Shown in pieces: positions 24,120-31,475 of a stretch of 64,000 nt of DNA; the stretch's first letter is position 1, and the number at the start of each line of letters is the position of its first letter. A program made the position numbers and the translations under genes. The stretch is from Bacillota bacterium (lineage in GTDB: Bacteria; Bacillota; Clostridia; Christensenellales; SZUA-584): positions 345,665-409,664 of the forward strand of contig JAEYKW010000015.1 of NCBI GenBank assembly GCA_023408075.1, written 5' to 3'. Under the pieces are notes generated by a model. It was not told the DNA's origin. It saw nothing but the letters and a program-made list of their open reading frames with translations, and searched no databases.

Positions 24120-24809
24120 TCAAGACGCCAGCGTCCGGTAATTGCGGCCGTCTTTCTTCACGATGTTGAGCGAATAGCCGCCGCACATTTGCTTGATGCG
24201 ACCGCCCAGCGCTTCATCAATCCTCATGATCTCATCCAGTGAGCGTTCCGACGTGATGATCGTCAATTTGCCGCCCACCACCCGAAGATTGATCAATTCA
24301 AAAGCGTGGTCTATGTCAGCTTTGGACGGCGGAAACTTCATGAAATCATCAATGTACAGTACGCTGGCACTGCCATACTTATTCAGCACTTCCCTGTAGG
24401 CTTCATCGTCGTTGACGTTGGCTTTCATCTCCACCATCATGCCTTTGAACGTGGTGTAGATCGTGTCGGCACCGGTGTTGATGAAATGAGCACATACCGC
24501 CGTGCCCAGGTGCGTTTTCCCGCAGCCGGATTGACCACTCAGATATAGAAACCGGCTGTCCGTCTGCGCGATGAATCGCTGGCAAAGATCAAACATCTGC
24601 TGCTGATAATCGTGTTCCTGCTTGAAGTTGTCAAAGCGCATATTCTCGATGCTATCGGCCAAGCCCGATTTGTGAAGCGCAATCAGTGACCGCCGCTTAT
24701 TATGACAGCTGCACTTCACGTATACGACATTTCCGTCAACCTTCGCGAGCCTAAGGCCCGTGTCATTGCACTGTTCGCAATGCATGATATTCCCGTACTC
24801 GATATCCAT
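24120..24809 (-). CDS. DnaC/DnaI-like helicase loader ATPase
   Basis: 229 residues. An N-terminal zinc-finger-like segment (CEQCNDTG...VKCSCHNKRR) precedes an AAA+ core with Walker A YLSGQSGCGKTHLGTAV, Walker B ASVLYIDDFMKF, sensor I ITSERS and an arginine near the end. Phage-encoded loaders bring the host replicative helicase to the phage origin. AAGGAGG precedes the ATG; it follows the replisome organiser by 11 bp. Confidence 0.9.
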   Translation of the reverse strand: MDIEYGNIMHCEQCNDTGLRLAKVDGNVVYVKCSCHNKRRSLIALHKSGLADSIENMRFDNFKQEHDYQQQMFDLCQRFIAQTDSRFLYLSGQSGCGKTHLGTAVCAHFINTGADTIYTTFKGMMVEMKANVNDDEAYREVLNKYGSASVLYIDDFMKFPPSKADIDHAFELINLRVVGGKLTIITSERSLDEIMRIDEALGGRIKQMCGGYSLNIVKKDGRNYRTLAS

Positions 24810-24820
24810 CTGTGACCTCC

Positions 24821-25591
24821 TTAAACATCCCGGCTATATCTGCTCGACTGCTGTTCGCCTGCCTGCTGCCCGCCGCTGGGCGATGCGCGGCCCTTGAGCT
24901 TGTCCCAGATGATGCCTTGGTAATTGCAAGCCATGCACTCATCGATCAGCGTGATAATATCGCTCTCCTGATAGACGGCAAGCTTGTTCTTAACGCCTGA
25001 CAGAAACGCCTTAAGGCCCGTGGCTTTGTACGATTCCCGCCGCTCACGCTTATAGGCGAGCCACTCATCAAGCTTTGACCGTATGGCAAGCGAGAAATCG
25101 TAACCGGCGTATAGGTCCCCCGGTTCAGCCGCAGGCTTCCCGTGCGCGGGCGTTGGATTTGGATTCGGATTCGGATTGGATTCGGATTGGATTGGATTAA
25201 GGCCGCCAGCCGCCGCATCTTGCGGCGAATCGCCGCGACTTTCCGCGAGCTCGTCAAAATCGTCTGGTGGAGCAGGATATTTCGCCTTAGAGTCACGAAC
25301 CCTTTGATGCAAACCCCACTTAGGAAACAACAGGAACGGTTTCCCGTCTACTTCGTAGAACCTGACCAATCCTATTAACGCCAATCGGGAGACGGCATCT
25401 GATACGTTCTTCTCGGTGATTCCCTGCTTTGTCACAAACAGCTTCGATTTCAAAAAACCCGGTCGCGCGTCGATACGGCCGTAATCATCAACATTGACGA
25501 TCAGCCGGCAAAATACGGTCTCCTCAAAGGGCGTCAGCTGATCGATGTCGGCGCTATAGCATATGGATTCCTTAATCACACGGTTTCCCAT
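24821..25591 (-). CDS. Phage replisome organiser (replication initiator)
   Basis: 256 residues. The N-terminal 115 residues are a winged-helix module (IDQLTPFEETVFCRLIVNVDDYGRIDARPGFLKSKLF...VSRLALIGLVRFYEVDGKPFLLFPKW) typical of Gram-positive phage initiators. A low-complexity linker (residues about 130-160) contains an Asn-Pro repeat, and the C-terminal region is helical, DnaD/DnaB-like (EWLAYKRERRESYKATGLKAFLSGVKNKLAVY). It should bind origin repeats inside its own gene and recruit the loader encoded next. Confidence 0.8.
   Translation of the reverse strand: MGNRVIKESICYSADIDQLTPFEETVFCRLIVNVDDYGRIDARPGFLKSKLFVTKQGITEKNVSDAVSRLALIGLVRFYEVDGKPFLLFPKWGLHQRVRDSKAKYPAPPDDFDELAESRGDSPQDAAAGGLNPIQSESNPNPNPNPTPAHGKPAAEPGDLYAGYDFSLAIRSKLDEWLAYKRERRESYKATGLKAFLSGVKNKLAVYQESDIITLIDECMACNYQGIIWDKLKGRASPSGGQQAGEQQSSRYSRDV
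25155..25198. repeat. GGATT(C/T/G) iterations, candidate phage replication origin
   Basis: About eight tandem 5-6-bp GGATT units lie inside the initiator gene, encoding its Asn-Pro linker. Iterons inside the initiator gene mark the origin in lambda and many Gram-positive phages. The origin role is inferred. Confidence 0.45.
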
Positions 25592-25964
25592 TTATTGACC
25601 TCATAAATTTATCCGTTTCTTATGCTGCCCTGCATAGCCTTGGCATTTCTCCATATAATAAAGCCAAATTACATATGTAGGAGGTGATTGCGTCGTGCGA
25701 ATTATATTCGCAAAAACTATAATTATCGTCCTACCTTAAACAGGACCTTAAGCCCTATAGTGCAAACGCACTATAGGTGCGCAAACATTTATTTTAAAAA
25801 ATCTTGTCTAACACCAAAACATAATCGCATATTAATAAATCTCACATCGACTTGCAATGATTGTCGTTTTAGATTTAAATACTGTTCTTCTATTGAAATG
25901 TTGTTTTTAACTTTGATGCACGGCGACCCCAGCCCCACCGAAGCCGCCGCGACTAAATAATTTT
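25592..25964. other. 373-bp stretch without a convincing gene, two strong inverted repeats
   Basis: The palindrome TGCGAAT/ATTCGCA (25696-25712, 3-nt loop) follows a GGAGGTGATTG that looks like a ribosome-binding site. A perfect 10-bp inverted repeat CCTATAGTGC/GCACTATAGG (25754-25777, 4-nt loop) comes 40 bp later. Most of the stretch is AT-rich, then turns abruptly GC-rich at 25917-25955. A 90-codon plus-strand frame covers it but has no protein-like composition. Confidence 0.5.
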
Positions 25965-26273
25965 TTAAGCAGTCTCTTTCATGACATCTTTGCCGCTTTC
26001 ATTAAGACTCGCACGAATTATTCCGTTTATTTCGTCACAAAGATCAGGAATGATTTCTTCAATAGTAAAAAGGCAATCTATTGCAATTTGAGTTATTGTT
26101 TTATAGTGCATGAATTCATTGAATACCTTAGAAGATACGCCATCTTGAGAATAGCGCTCAAAATAGCCATCTTGAAGCGTTTTAACCAAAGCAGTAACTT
26201 TCTTAAGATTGTCTCCAATCTCCTTAAAAATCAGATCTCCGACCTTCTCTTCCAAACCCTCAAGTTGGTTCAT
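25965..26273 (-). CDS. Early phage helical protein, unknown
   Basis: 102 residues, GGAGGTC before the ATG. It appears all-alpha (MNQLEGLEEKVGDLIFKEIG; ...KVTALVKTLQDGYFERYSQDG; DCLFTIEEIIPDLCDEINGIIRASL). More AT-rich than the replication genes. It is the early gene between a HTH regulator and the replication module. No family recognised. Confidence 0.6.
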   Translation of the reverse strand: MNQLEGLEEKVGDLIFKEIGDNLKKVTALVKTLQDGYFERYSQDGVSSKVFNEFMHYKTITQIAIDCLFTIEEIIPDLCDEINGIIRASLNESGKDVMKETA

Positions 26274-26377
26274 AACTGACCTCCAAATAATTTGATGTGA
26301 GTCTTATTTCTGATTGAGACGCGCGGCGTCGATATGCTTGGTGCCACCGCCACGCGACCCGATTTCAATCCATTGAT

Positions 26378-26923
26378 TTATGCAACGGTATCTATTTTTA
26401 AACCATCGCATAGTTCGCGCTGAGTTGCGGCCGCGATCAACCCCGAACATTCCTCTTTCAGAAGCTCTATATCATATGACGACAGCACAAAACGATAAAA
26501 TGTCTTATCATACAAAGCGCTGTAGCTTTCGCGTATTTCTTGCCTTTTAAAGAGCTCAAATGTCATTTTCGGATCAGGCACGTTATCTCCAAAAATCGCC
26601 TTCATAAGCTGCCACCAAAACAAAGCGAACATCTGATATATTTGTTCATGTTCGGACTTGGGCGACTCTTTAATCATTCTGGTTAATAACTCATCAGCGG
26701 TAGGCAACGGCTGGAATAAAAGAAAATCAGTTGTTACCTTTAAAAAGTCAGCCAGCTTTATAACCCTCTCTAATCTAAAATTTCTTGTGCCCTTCTCATA
26801 GGCCGCATATGCCTTCGTTGGAATGCCAAGATGAACGGCTACATCTTTTTGCGTGTATCCCCTTTGTTCTCTTAATCGTACAAGGCTCTTCTTTAATTCG
26901 GGTTTCTTAGTTTGAGTTGACAT
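26378..26923 (-). CDS. Xre-type HTH regulator (early region)
   Basis: 181 residues. HTH_3 domain at residues about 10-68 (LVRLREQRGYTQKDVAVHLGIPTKAYAAYEKGTRNFRLERVIKLADFLKVTTDFLL). The C-terminal 110 residues are helical and aromatic (EQIYQMFALFWWQLMKAIFG), possibly for dimerisation. TTAGGAGG precedes the ATG. It lies in the early leftward unit rather than at the CI position, so it may be an antirepressor or replication-timing regulator. Confidence 0.75.
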   Translation of the reverse strand: MSTQTKKPELKKSLVRLREQRGYTQKDVAVHLGIPTKAYAAYEKGTRNFRLERVIKLADFLKVTTDFLLFQPLPTADELLTRMIKESPKSEHEQIYQMFALFWWQLMKAIFGDNVPDPKMTFELFKRQEIRESYSALYDKTFYRFVLSSYDIELLKEECSGLIAAATQRELCDGLKIDTVA

Positions 26924-27283
26924 GGTTATATCCTCCTAAAGTATATTTGTAACAGTATCTACAATCTTCCTACCTAACCTTATTATTTTTTCCACTTTGT
27001 ATACTGTTTAAACCCTCCATATATGGCTTCTCTCCGATACAAGTAATCAATATCATTTTACTGACTTCTTTGATTCTATCAGTAACTTCATTTTCTAGCG
27101 GCTCAAATTATGGGTACTTTACCGGCATAACAGCTCGCTTTATGGTTTTGCAGAGCATGAGTTCTTATGACTTTTACATTCGCTCGAAGAAGTCAAGCTT
27201 ATGTTGCTAGAACATTTTACTTCAACCAAAATCCACAAAAAAATCGATGACATGGAGGGCCACTAATGAACGTATCCACACTT
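26924..27283. other. 360-bp AT-rich control region
   Basis: No gene seen. Two related sequences lie upstream of the Xre gene: TTGTAACAGTATCTACAA (imperfect palindrome, about 26947-26964) and TTTGTATACTGTTTAA (about 26996-27011); they could be its operators. A TTACTGA/TCAGTAA inverted repeat with 14-nt spacing lies near 27059-27086. A 15-codon plus-strand frame with GGAGGG at 27264 overlaps the excisionase 3' end. Confidence 0.4.
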
Positions 27284-27475
27284 TTATGCTTCTTTCCTCT
27301 GCTGATCCTGTAGCCATTTTTCGAACGCTTCTCGGGTCACTAGAAGTCGTTTTCCAATTCTGAACGAAGGGAACCCCTGTGAGTGAAAGAGACTATTTGC
27401 ACCCACGGGGCTAATACCAAGATACCCTGAAACATCAGCGACTGAATATGTTTGCTTATCAACAGCCTTTTTCAT
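27284..27475 (-). CDS. Excisionase-family HTH protein
   Basis: 63 residues with the MerR-like/HTH_17 excisionase pattern: TYSVADVSGYLGISPVGANSLFHSQGFPSFRIGKRLLVTREAFEKWLQDQ. Such proteins bend DNA at attachment sites or act as small regulators. CGGAGG precedes the ATG. It would be expressed with the early leftward genes on induction, as expected for Xis; the alternative is a small transcription regulator. Confidence 0.75.
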   Translation of the reverse strand: MKKAVDKQTYSVADVSGYLGISPVGANSLFHSQGFPSFRIGKRLLVTREAFEKWLQDQQRKEA

Positions 27476-27516
27476 TGTGACCTCCGATTTTCTGAAGTGC
27501 GCAGTTCCGTTTGGTG

Positions 27517-27747
27517 TTATCTTTTTATATATAATGGTTCCGTTTGATCGCTGCTTTCAAGAAATAAATATGTAATACTCAGATGCGGAAAACATTTATT
27601 GCGTATATTAAGCATTTCGTTTCGTGTAAAATCCGTCTTTCCAGAGAGTTTGCTGCGAAGTGTGTTATACTTAATATCCGCTATTTTCGATAGGGTTAAA
27701 ATATCATATCCACTTCGGCCCATTTCGGCCTTTAAATTGTTGAACAT
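27517..27747 (-). CDS. Cro-like HTH regulator
   Basis: 76 residues beginning MFNNLKAEMGRSGYDILTLSKIADIKYNTLRSKLSGKTDFTRNEMLNIRNKCF, an Xre/Cro-type HTH without an additional domain. AGGAGG precedes the ATG. It is the first leftward gene opposite the CI-like repressor, the classic Cro position. Confidence 0.8.
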   Translation of the reverse strand: MFNNLKAEMGRSGYDILTLSKIADIKYNTLRSKLSGKTDFTRNEMLNIRNKCFPHLSITYLFLESSDQTEPLYIKR

Positions 27748-27759
27748 GCCTTTTCCTCC

Positions 27760-27845
27760 TATGATGTGTCGTATTTATAATGAATTTTATTCTACACATC
27801 ATATATTGTCAATACCAAATGACAAAAAAAATACGATGCATCATA
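27760..27845. promoter_or_regulatory. Three operator-like sites of the lysogeny switch
   Basis: Copies of a TATGATG/CATCATA half-site motif: 27760-27773 (TATGATGTGTCGTA), about 27792-27804 (containing ACACATCATAT) and 27832-27845 (TACGATGCATCATA, nearly perfect palindrome). The middle site lies inside the spacer of the leftward promoter, so occupancy would block it. Confidence 0.65.
27784..27812 (-). promoter_or_regulatory. Leftward early promoter (cro side)
   Basis: TTGACA (27807-27812), a 17-bp spacer, then TAAAAT (27784-27789) on the minus strand. It would drive the Cro-like gene, excisionase and early genes. Confidence 0.75.
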
Positions 27846-27872
27846 TATTTGTGTGTTTAATCACACTATTTG

Positions 27873-27881
27873 TGGTATAAT
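27873..27881 (+). promoter_or_regulatory. Extended -10 promoter of the CI-like repressor
   Basis: TGGTATAAT: a perfect TATAAT with a TG extension, 31 bp before the repressor ATG. No good -35 is seen, as common for maintenance promoters. Confidence 0.6.
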
Positions 27882-27911
27882 TTAAATATAAGAATACGAA
27901 GGGGATAGTTT

Positions 27912-28340
27912 ATGGATTTTATTGAAAAACTAAATGCCTTGTTAAAAGAGAAGGGTATCAGTCGTGCCGAACTAGCTAAAAATGCAGATATTCCATATAC
28001 CACTATCGTGAGTCTATATGAAAAGGGTTATCAGAATGTCAAACTCTCTACTTTACGTCGGCTCGCATCCTACTTTAGGTGTAGCCTAGATTATCTTACA
28101 GATGATTCTATATCAGACAGATACTTCGGTGTTACAGCTGACTATGCAAATGGAAGAACGAAACATAAGAATGCCATTATTTTAGAAGGTGATTTGCTCC
28201 CACCTGAACTTCAAGGTCTTGATATTAAACTTGAAGTTATTAAAGCTGTCGCTGATAGCGGGCTGAACGAGAAGGAAATAAAACTCGCTTTAAAACTCTA
28301 TAAACTGTACTCAGAGGATTACACCGATGACCACAAATAA
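27912..28340 (+). CDS. CI-like prophage repressor (Xre)
   Basis: 142 residues. The HTH at residues 1-63 reads MDFIEKLNALLKEKGISRAELAKNADIPYTTIVSLYEKGYQNVKLSTLRRLASYFRCSLDYL. The C-terminal region is short and helical (LDIKLEVIKAVADSGLNEKEIKLALKLYKLY). No LexA-type autoprotease signature is seen, so induction probably does not go through RecA-stimulated self-cleavage of this protein. An anti-repressor or metallopeptidase could replace it (ImmR/ImmA model). It is divergent from the Cro-like gene across the operator region. Confidence 0.82.
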   Translation: MDFIEKLNALLKEKGISRAELAKNADIPYTTIVSLYEKGYQNVKLSTLRRLASYFRCSLDYLTDDSISDRYFGVTADYANGRTKHKNAIILEGDLLPPELQGLDIKLEVIKAVADSGLNEKEIKLALKLYKLYSEDYTDDHK

Positions 28341-28752
28341 TAATTGATTTTATTTTCACAGTCTACGCTCCTTTTTTAAGAAAGCTCACATCTAAATCGC
28401 TGAATATATATTAACAACTTCTAGGTGTTCATGTCTCTCTAATCATTATATCAAAAAGCTAAGTCGCACTACTATTAAGTTTAACTCTTTTTAAATTTCA
28501 ATCTACACATCAAATTAATCATCACTTTTTCGACTCAAAAGCATTATACCACTAAATTTGAACTCACTACTGCAATCTTTCTTACCTTCACTTCGCTATT
28601 TATTAATTTGTCAATACCTAAAATAAAATTCTTATTGATGTAATACTTCTTTGCTGTTATGATGGTAACACAAGAAAACTTAACATGTCAATAAACGGAA
28701 ACATTTGCATTTGAATCGCAAGAATGCATAACATTCATATCGAGGTAGAATA
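28341..28752. other. 412-bp AT-rich gap with a promoter for the next regulator
   Basis: No gene seen. A sigma-A-like plus-strand promoter lies at 28635-28663: TTGATG, 17-bp spacer, TATGAT. The rest is low-complexity AT-rich DNA. Confidence 0.55.
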
Positions 28753-29460
28753 ATGAGTGTAAAAAAAGCAGATGAAAATAATTACAATAAAGCTTTTCCA
28801 TCAAGACTCAGGGCTTTATTAGACAATGAAAATCAAATTAGTCCTCTTGGAAAGAAAGTTACTCAAGTAGAACTTGCCCAGGCTTTTCATGACAATGGGA
28901 TACCTGTAACTCGGCAAACAATAAGCTTATATGCTAATGGCAATACTACACCGGACATTGAGAAGTTCAAATTTATTGCGGACTATTTCAAAGTATCATA
29001 TGACTTTTTACTTGGTGTTTCTGAAGCTACGAGTAGAGATAACGTGCAAATAAATAAAGAACTTGGATTATCCGAAAAAGCTATAAATGAGCTTAAGAAA
29101 ATTAAAGATATGGGAAAAGACGGTCAAGCTATGCCAAGAGATATAAATTTTATATTTCAAACAATTGATTTTTTGATATCAGAAAACTGGTTCTTTATTG
29201 TTTCACCTGTCGCCCGTTATGCCCTTACTTTATCAAAAATAAAAAAAGAAGTGAGGAACGAAGAAGAAAAAGGGAAGAAATTATATGTTGATTCATATAA
29301 ATTACCCACTGAATTAAGTCCCCATCTTAGATTTATCGAATGGGAAATGGTGGAGATGATACGCGACACTACAAAAAAACTAGCAGAAAAACTAAGTGAT
29401 AAATTTGATACGGATGGATTACAGGAAAAAATCGATTCAGATTTAAATCAGTGGTTGTAA
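28753..29460 (+). CDS. Second Xre-family regulator of the lysogeny region
   Basis: 235 residues. The HTH at residues about 15-95 (FPSRLRALLDNENQISPLGKKVTQVELAQAFHDNGIPVTRQTISLYANGNTTPDIEKFKFIADYFKVSYDFLLG) contains an insertion in its first helices. The remaining 140 residues are helical and lysine/glutamate-rich. GAGGTAG precedes the ATG, and it has its own promoter and terminator. It is probably an accessory repressor or the regulator of the flanking cargo; targets unknown. Confidence 0.75.
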   Translation: MSVKKADENNYNKAFPSRLRALLDNENQISPLGKKVTQVELAQAFHDNGIPVTRQTISLYANGNTTPDIEKFKFIADYFKVSYDFLLGVSEATSRDNVQINKELGLSEKAINELKKIKDMGKDGQAMPRDINFIFQTIDFLISENWFFIVSPVARYALTLSKIKKEVRNEEEKGKKLYVDSYKLPTELSPHLRFIEWEMVEMIRDTTKKLAEKLSDKFDTDGLQEKIDSDLNQWL

Positions 29461-29537
29461 ATGAAAAGCCGCTTAAGGATGAAAGCGGCCTTGGCGGAAT
29501 GCGCCATCTCTGGTAGGCAAATGAATCTTGGGCTATT

Positions 29538-29570
29538 GGCCCTCCGTAATTTAGGAGGGCCTTTTTTATT
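29538..29570 (+). terminator. Terminator after the second regulator
   Basis: Perfect 8-bp arms GGCCCTCC/GGAGGGCC with an 8-nt loop, followed by TTTTTTATT. Confidence 0.85.
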
Positions 29571-29690
29571 CTGCTATAATTAGCATATGCAGGAATTAGC
29601 GACAATCTGTCGAAATAAGCAAAATAAGGTTGCGCATCATAAGCACTTTCATCTTTGCCTCTCAGCCCACCGCACTCATGGAGGTTAATT

Positions 29691-30167
29691 ATGAAAAGAA
29701 TCTTAGCCATTATCCTTGTATGCTTCTTAGCGATCTCTTTTATAGCTTGCAGCCAATCATCAGCCCCAGATGAAAAAACACTGGCAAAAGCAAAAAGTTC
29801 TGTTTCCTCTCTTGTTAAAGATAGCACGGCGGAACCGACACAAAAACAGGCTATCATATCAACCGCCACGCCATCACCGGAACCGACGCTGGAGCCTACG
29901 CCGGAGCCGACTCCATCTCCCACGCCCGAGCCAACGCTGAAGCCCACCAAAGCACCAACGCCCGAGCCCACAATCGAGCCGACACCGGAACCCGAGCCAG
30001 CTGTCGTTGACGAGCCGAAGTCTGACGCCATTTACATCACAAAGACAGGTGAAAAATATCATCTGAGCGGGTGCCAGTATTTGAAGAAAAGCAAGATACC
30101 CATATCGCTTGCCGATGCCAAAGCACAAGGATATACGCCTTGTTCAAAGTGTAACCCGCCGCAATAA
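29691..30167 (+). CDS. Prophage lipoprotein with Pro-Thr spacer and Cys-rich C-terminus
   Basis: 158 residues, GGAGG 7 nt before the ATG. A lipoprotein signal (KRILAIILVCFLAISFIAC, acceptor Cys20) is followed by about 60 residues of repeating Pro-Glu-Pro-Thr, a surface stalk. The C-terminal domain (ITKTGEKYHLSGCQYLKKS...GYTPCSKCNPP) has His and three Cys in an H-x3-C...C-x2-C layout like small metal-binding modules appended to secreted nucleases and lipoproteins. It should be displayed outside the membrane of lysogens. Possible roles include superinfection exclusion, which is only a guess. Confidence 0.75.
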   Translation: MKRILAIILVCFLAISFIACSQSSAPDEKTLAKAKSSVSSLVKDSTAEPTQKQAIISTATPSPEPTLEPTPEPTPSPTPEPTLKPTKAPTPEPTIEPTPEPEPAVVDEPKSDAIYITKTGEKYHLSGCQYLKKSKIPISLADAKAQGYTPCSKCNPPQ

Positions 30168-30179
30168 GGAGCAATTATT

Positions 30180-30392
30180 ATGGCAAATAGGGGCGGCCTT
30201 TCGTGGAAGCGCGCGCTGGGCGTTACCAAGGCCAAACAGAGCATATCCCGGGCAACGGGCATTCCTATGACGAAGTCCGGGCGGCAGAGAAAAATCGGGA
30301 AAGCCGTAACCGGTGGCGGCTGCCTGATGACTCTATTAGGCTTATCCGTTCCCGTTATTTTGGTTGTCACGGCTCTGATTATATTGATTTAA
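30180..30392 (+). CDS. Small basic membrane protein
   Basis: 70 residues, AAGGAG upstream and 12 bp after the lipoprotein stop, so co-transcribed. The basic N-terminus (SWKRALGVTKAKQSISRATGIPMTKSGRQRKIGKAV) precedes one C-terminal transmembrane helix (MTLLGLSVPVILVVTALIILI). It may act with the lipoprotein at the membrane. Family unknown. Confidence 0.6.
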   Translation: MANRGGLSWKRALGVTKAKQSISRATGIPMTKSGRQRKIGKAVTGGGCLMTLLGLSVPVILVVTALIILI

Positions 30393-30480
30393 TATTCCCT
30401 GCAGCAGAACCGGACCGACGATTATACATAATATCAGCTGTTATCTACACCAAATTCACAATAAAAAACAGGAGGATATC

Positions 30481-31224
30481 ATGAATAAAAAACGAGTATT
30501 AGTAGTGTCACCCTTTGAAGATTTGCATCAAGAGAGAAAGATCATATCCGAAAGCCTGCAGCAGTCATCTGATTCTTTAATAGTTGAAAACTGTTCAGTT
30601 GTAAATACAATCAGATTCAAGAAAAAAAGTGTTTTCATCTTGATATGTGATCAAAACATTAATGAAATTGAATCCCTCGAGGTATTTAAGCGTGCAAGAC
30701 GAAAACTTAATCGAATAATTATATTGGCAAAAGGTAGTTGCGCCGATCTTTATGATATTAGGCAAAAAGCCTCAATTGTCCAATGGAACAACATTAGCGA
30801 TTTAGGGTGGTCGTTAGTAAAATATTTCGAGAGTGTTTTTTACTCATGGAAATGCGATAAGGTCGTAAGAAATACATTTTTACAATTCACGATAATAAGT
30901 TTGCTATTAGTTCCGCTGTATGTACTATTTCCTGAATTTTTTATGAATTACTTTAATTCTTATAAACTTAGAATATCCCTTTTGTCTATTTGTTTATTAT
31001 TGCTTATTTATAATATACTTAGAGAAGGAATTATTTATCGGGCTGAAAATATACGCCCGGAAAGCAGAGCTCGGTTCTTTAAACCACTAATTAGAGATTT
31101 GATTTTGATTTGTGCTATTCTATTTTTGTCTATTTTGGTGACGGATGATATCGGCACATTTTTAATCTTTATTGCGCCGATGATTATTTCAGGATTAATT
31201 TCGGTTATTATAAAAGGACGCTGA
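30481..31224 (+). CDS. Membrane protein with DUF4062-like N-terminus (candidate defence effector)
   Basis: 247 residues, AGGAGG before the ATG. The N-terminus RVLVVSPFEDLHQERKIISE resembles the V(F/V)SSTFxDLxxER signature of DUF4062, a TIR-neighbour fold common in bacterial immune proteins. Residues about 1-125 form an alpha/beta domain (SVFILICDQNINEIES; RIIILAKGSCADLYDI). After it come four transmembrane segments (about 134-155, 163-180, 205-222, 226-244). A soluble sensing domain plus four membrane helices is a layout seen in abortive-infection effectors, and the gene lies in the cargo region of a prophage. The assignment is tentative. Confidence 0.5.
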   Translation: MNKKRVLVVSPFEDLHQERKIISESLQQSSDSLIVENCSVVNTIRFKKKSVFILICDQNINEIESLEVFKRARRKLNRIIILAKGSCADLYDIRQKASIVQWNNISDLGWSLVKYFESVFYSWKCDKVVRNTFLQFTIISLLLVPLYVLFPEFFMNYFNSYKLRISLLSICLLLLIYNILREGIIYRAENIRPESRARFFKPLIRDLILICAILFLSILVTDDIGTFLIFIAPMIISGLISVIIKGR

Positions 31225-31413
31225 AAAAGTTTCCAAGAAAAGTACGAAAGAATATCTTACGCCGTTAACCACACGAGGCCATCCATCAGAAGAAGCTCCG
31301 GATTCAAGATTGGCAATAAGCAGATTTATAAGGGGGATTGACTGGGGGAGTGTATTTTATTTGCGTTTTGCGTGTCAAAAACAAAACTCGCTTTTTCAAG
31401 TGGTGTATTCTGC

Positions 31414-31446
31414 TTGTATTTTTTATACCAATGGTGTAAAATACAA
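31414..31446 (+). promoter_or_regulatory. Palindromic promoter-operator of the Xre-ImmA operon
   Basis: TTGTAT (31414-31419), 17-bp spacer and TAAAAT (31437-31442) form a promoter. The same bases form a perfect 9-bp inverted repeat, TTGTATTTT/AAAATACAA. Related half-sites GTGTATTTTA (31350) and GTGTATTCT (31403) lie upstream. This suggests autoregulation by the HTH protein. Confidence 0.65.
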
Positions 31447-31475
31447 TTGAAATACAGTGATTCGAGGTGTTTTTT

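Noticed and set aside
25695..25720. Group II intron start (GTGCG)
   Set aside because: No catalytic domain V or reverse transcriptase follows within the available space; the bases belong to a short palindrome.
25688..25960. 90-codon plus-strand gene from a TTG with GGAGG
   Set aside because: The frame runs through two perfect hairpins and a sharp AT/GC composition change; the translated product is not protein-like (many Tyr, Arg, Asn and Cys without pattern).
27264..27310. 15-codon plus-strand peptide gene with GGAGGG
   Set aside because: It overlaps the excisionase 3' end, has no clear promoter, and could easily occur by chance.
29874..30031. Glycine/serine-repeat minus-strand gene
   Set aside because: It is the antisense shadow of the Pro-Glu-Pro-Thr stalk of the lipoprotein on the plus strand.
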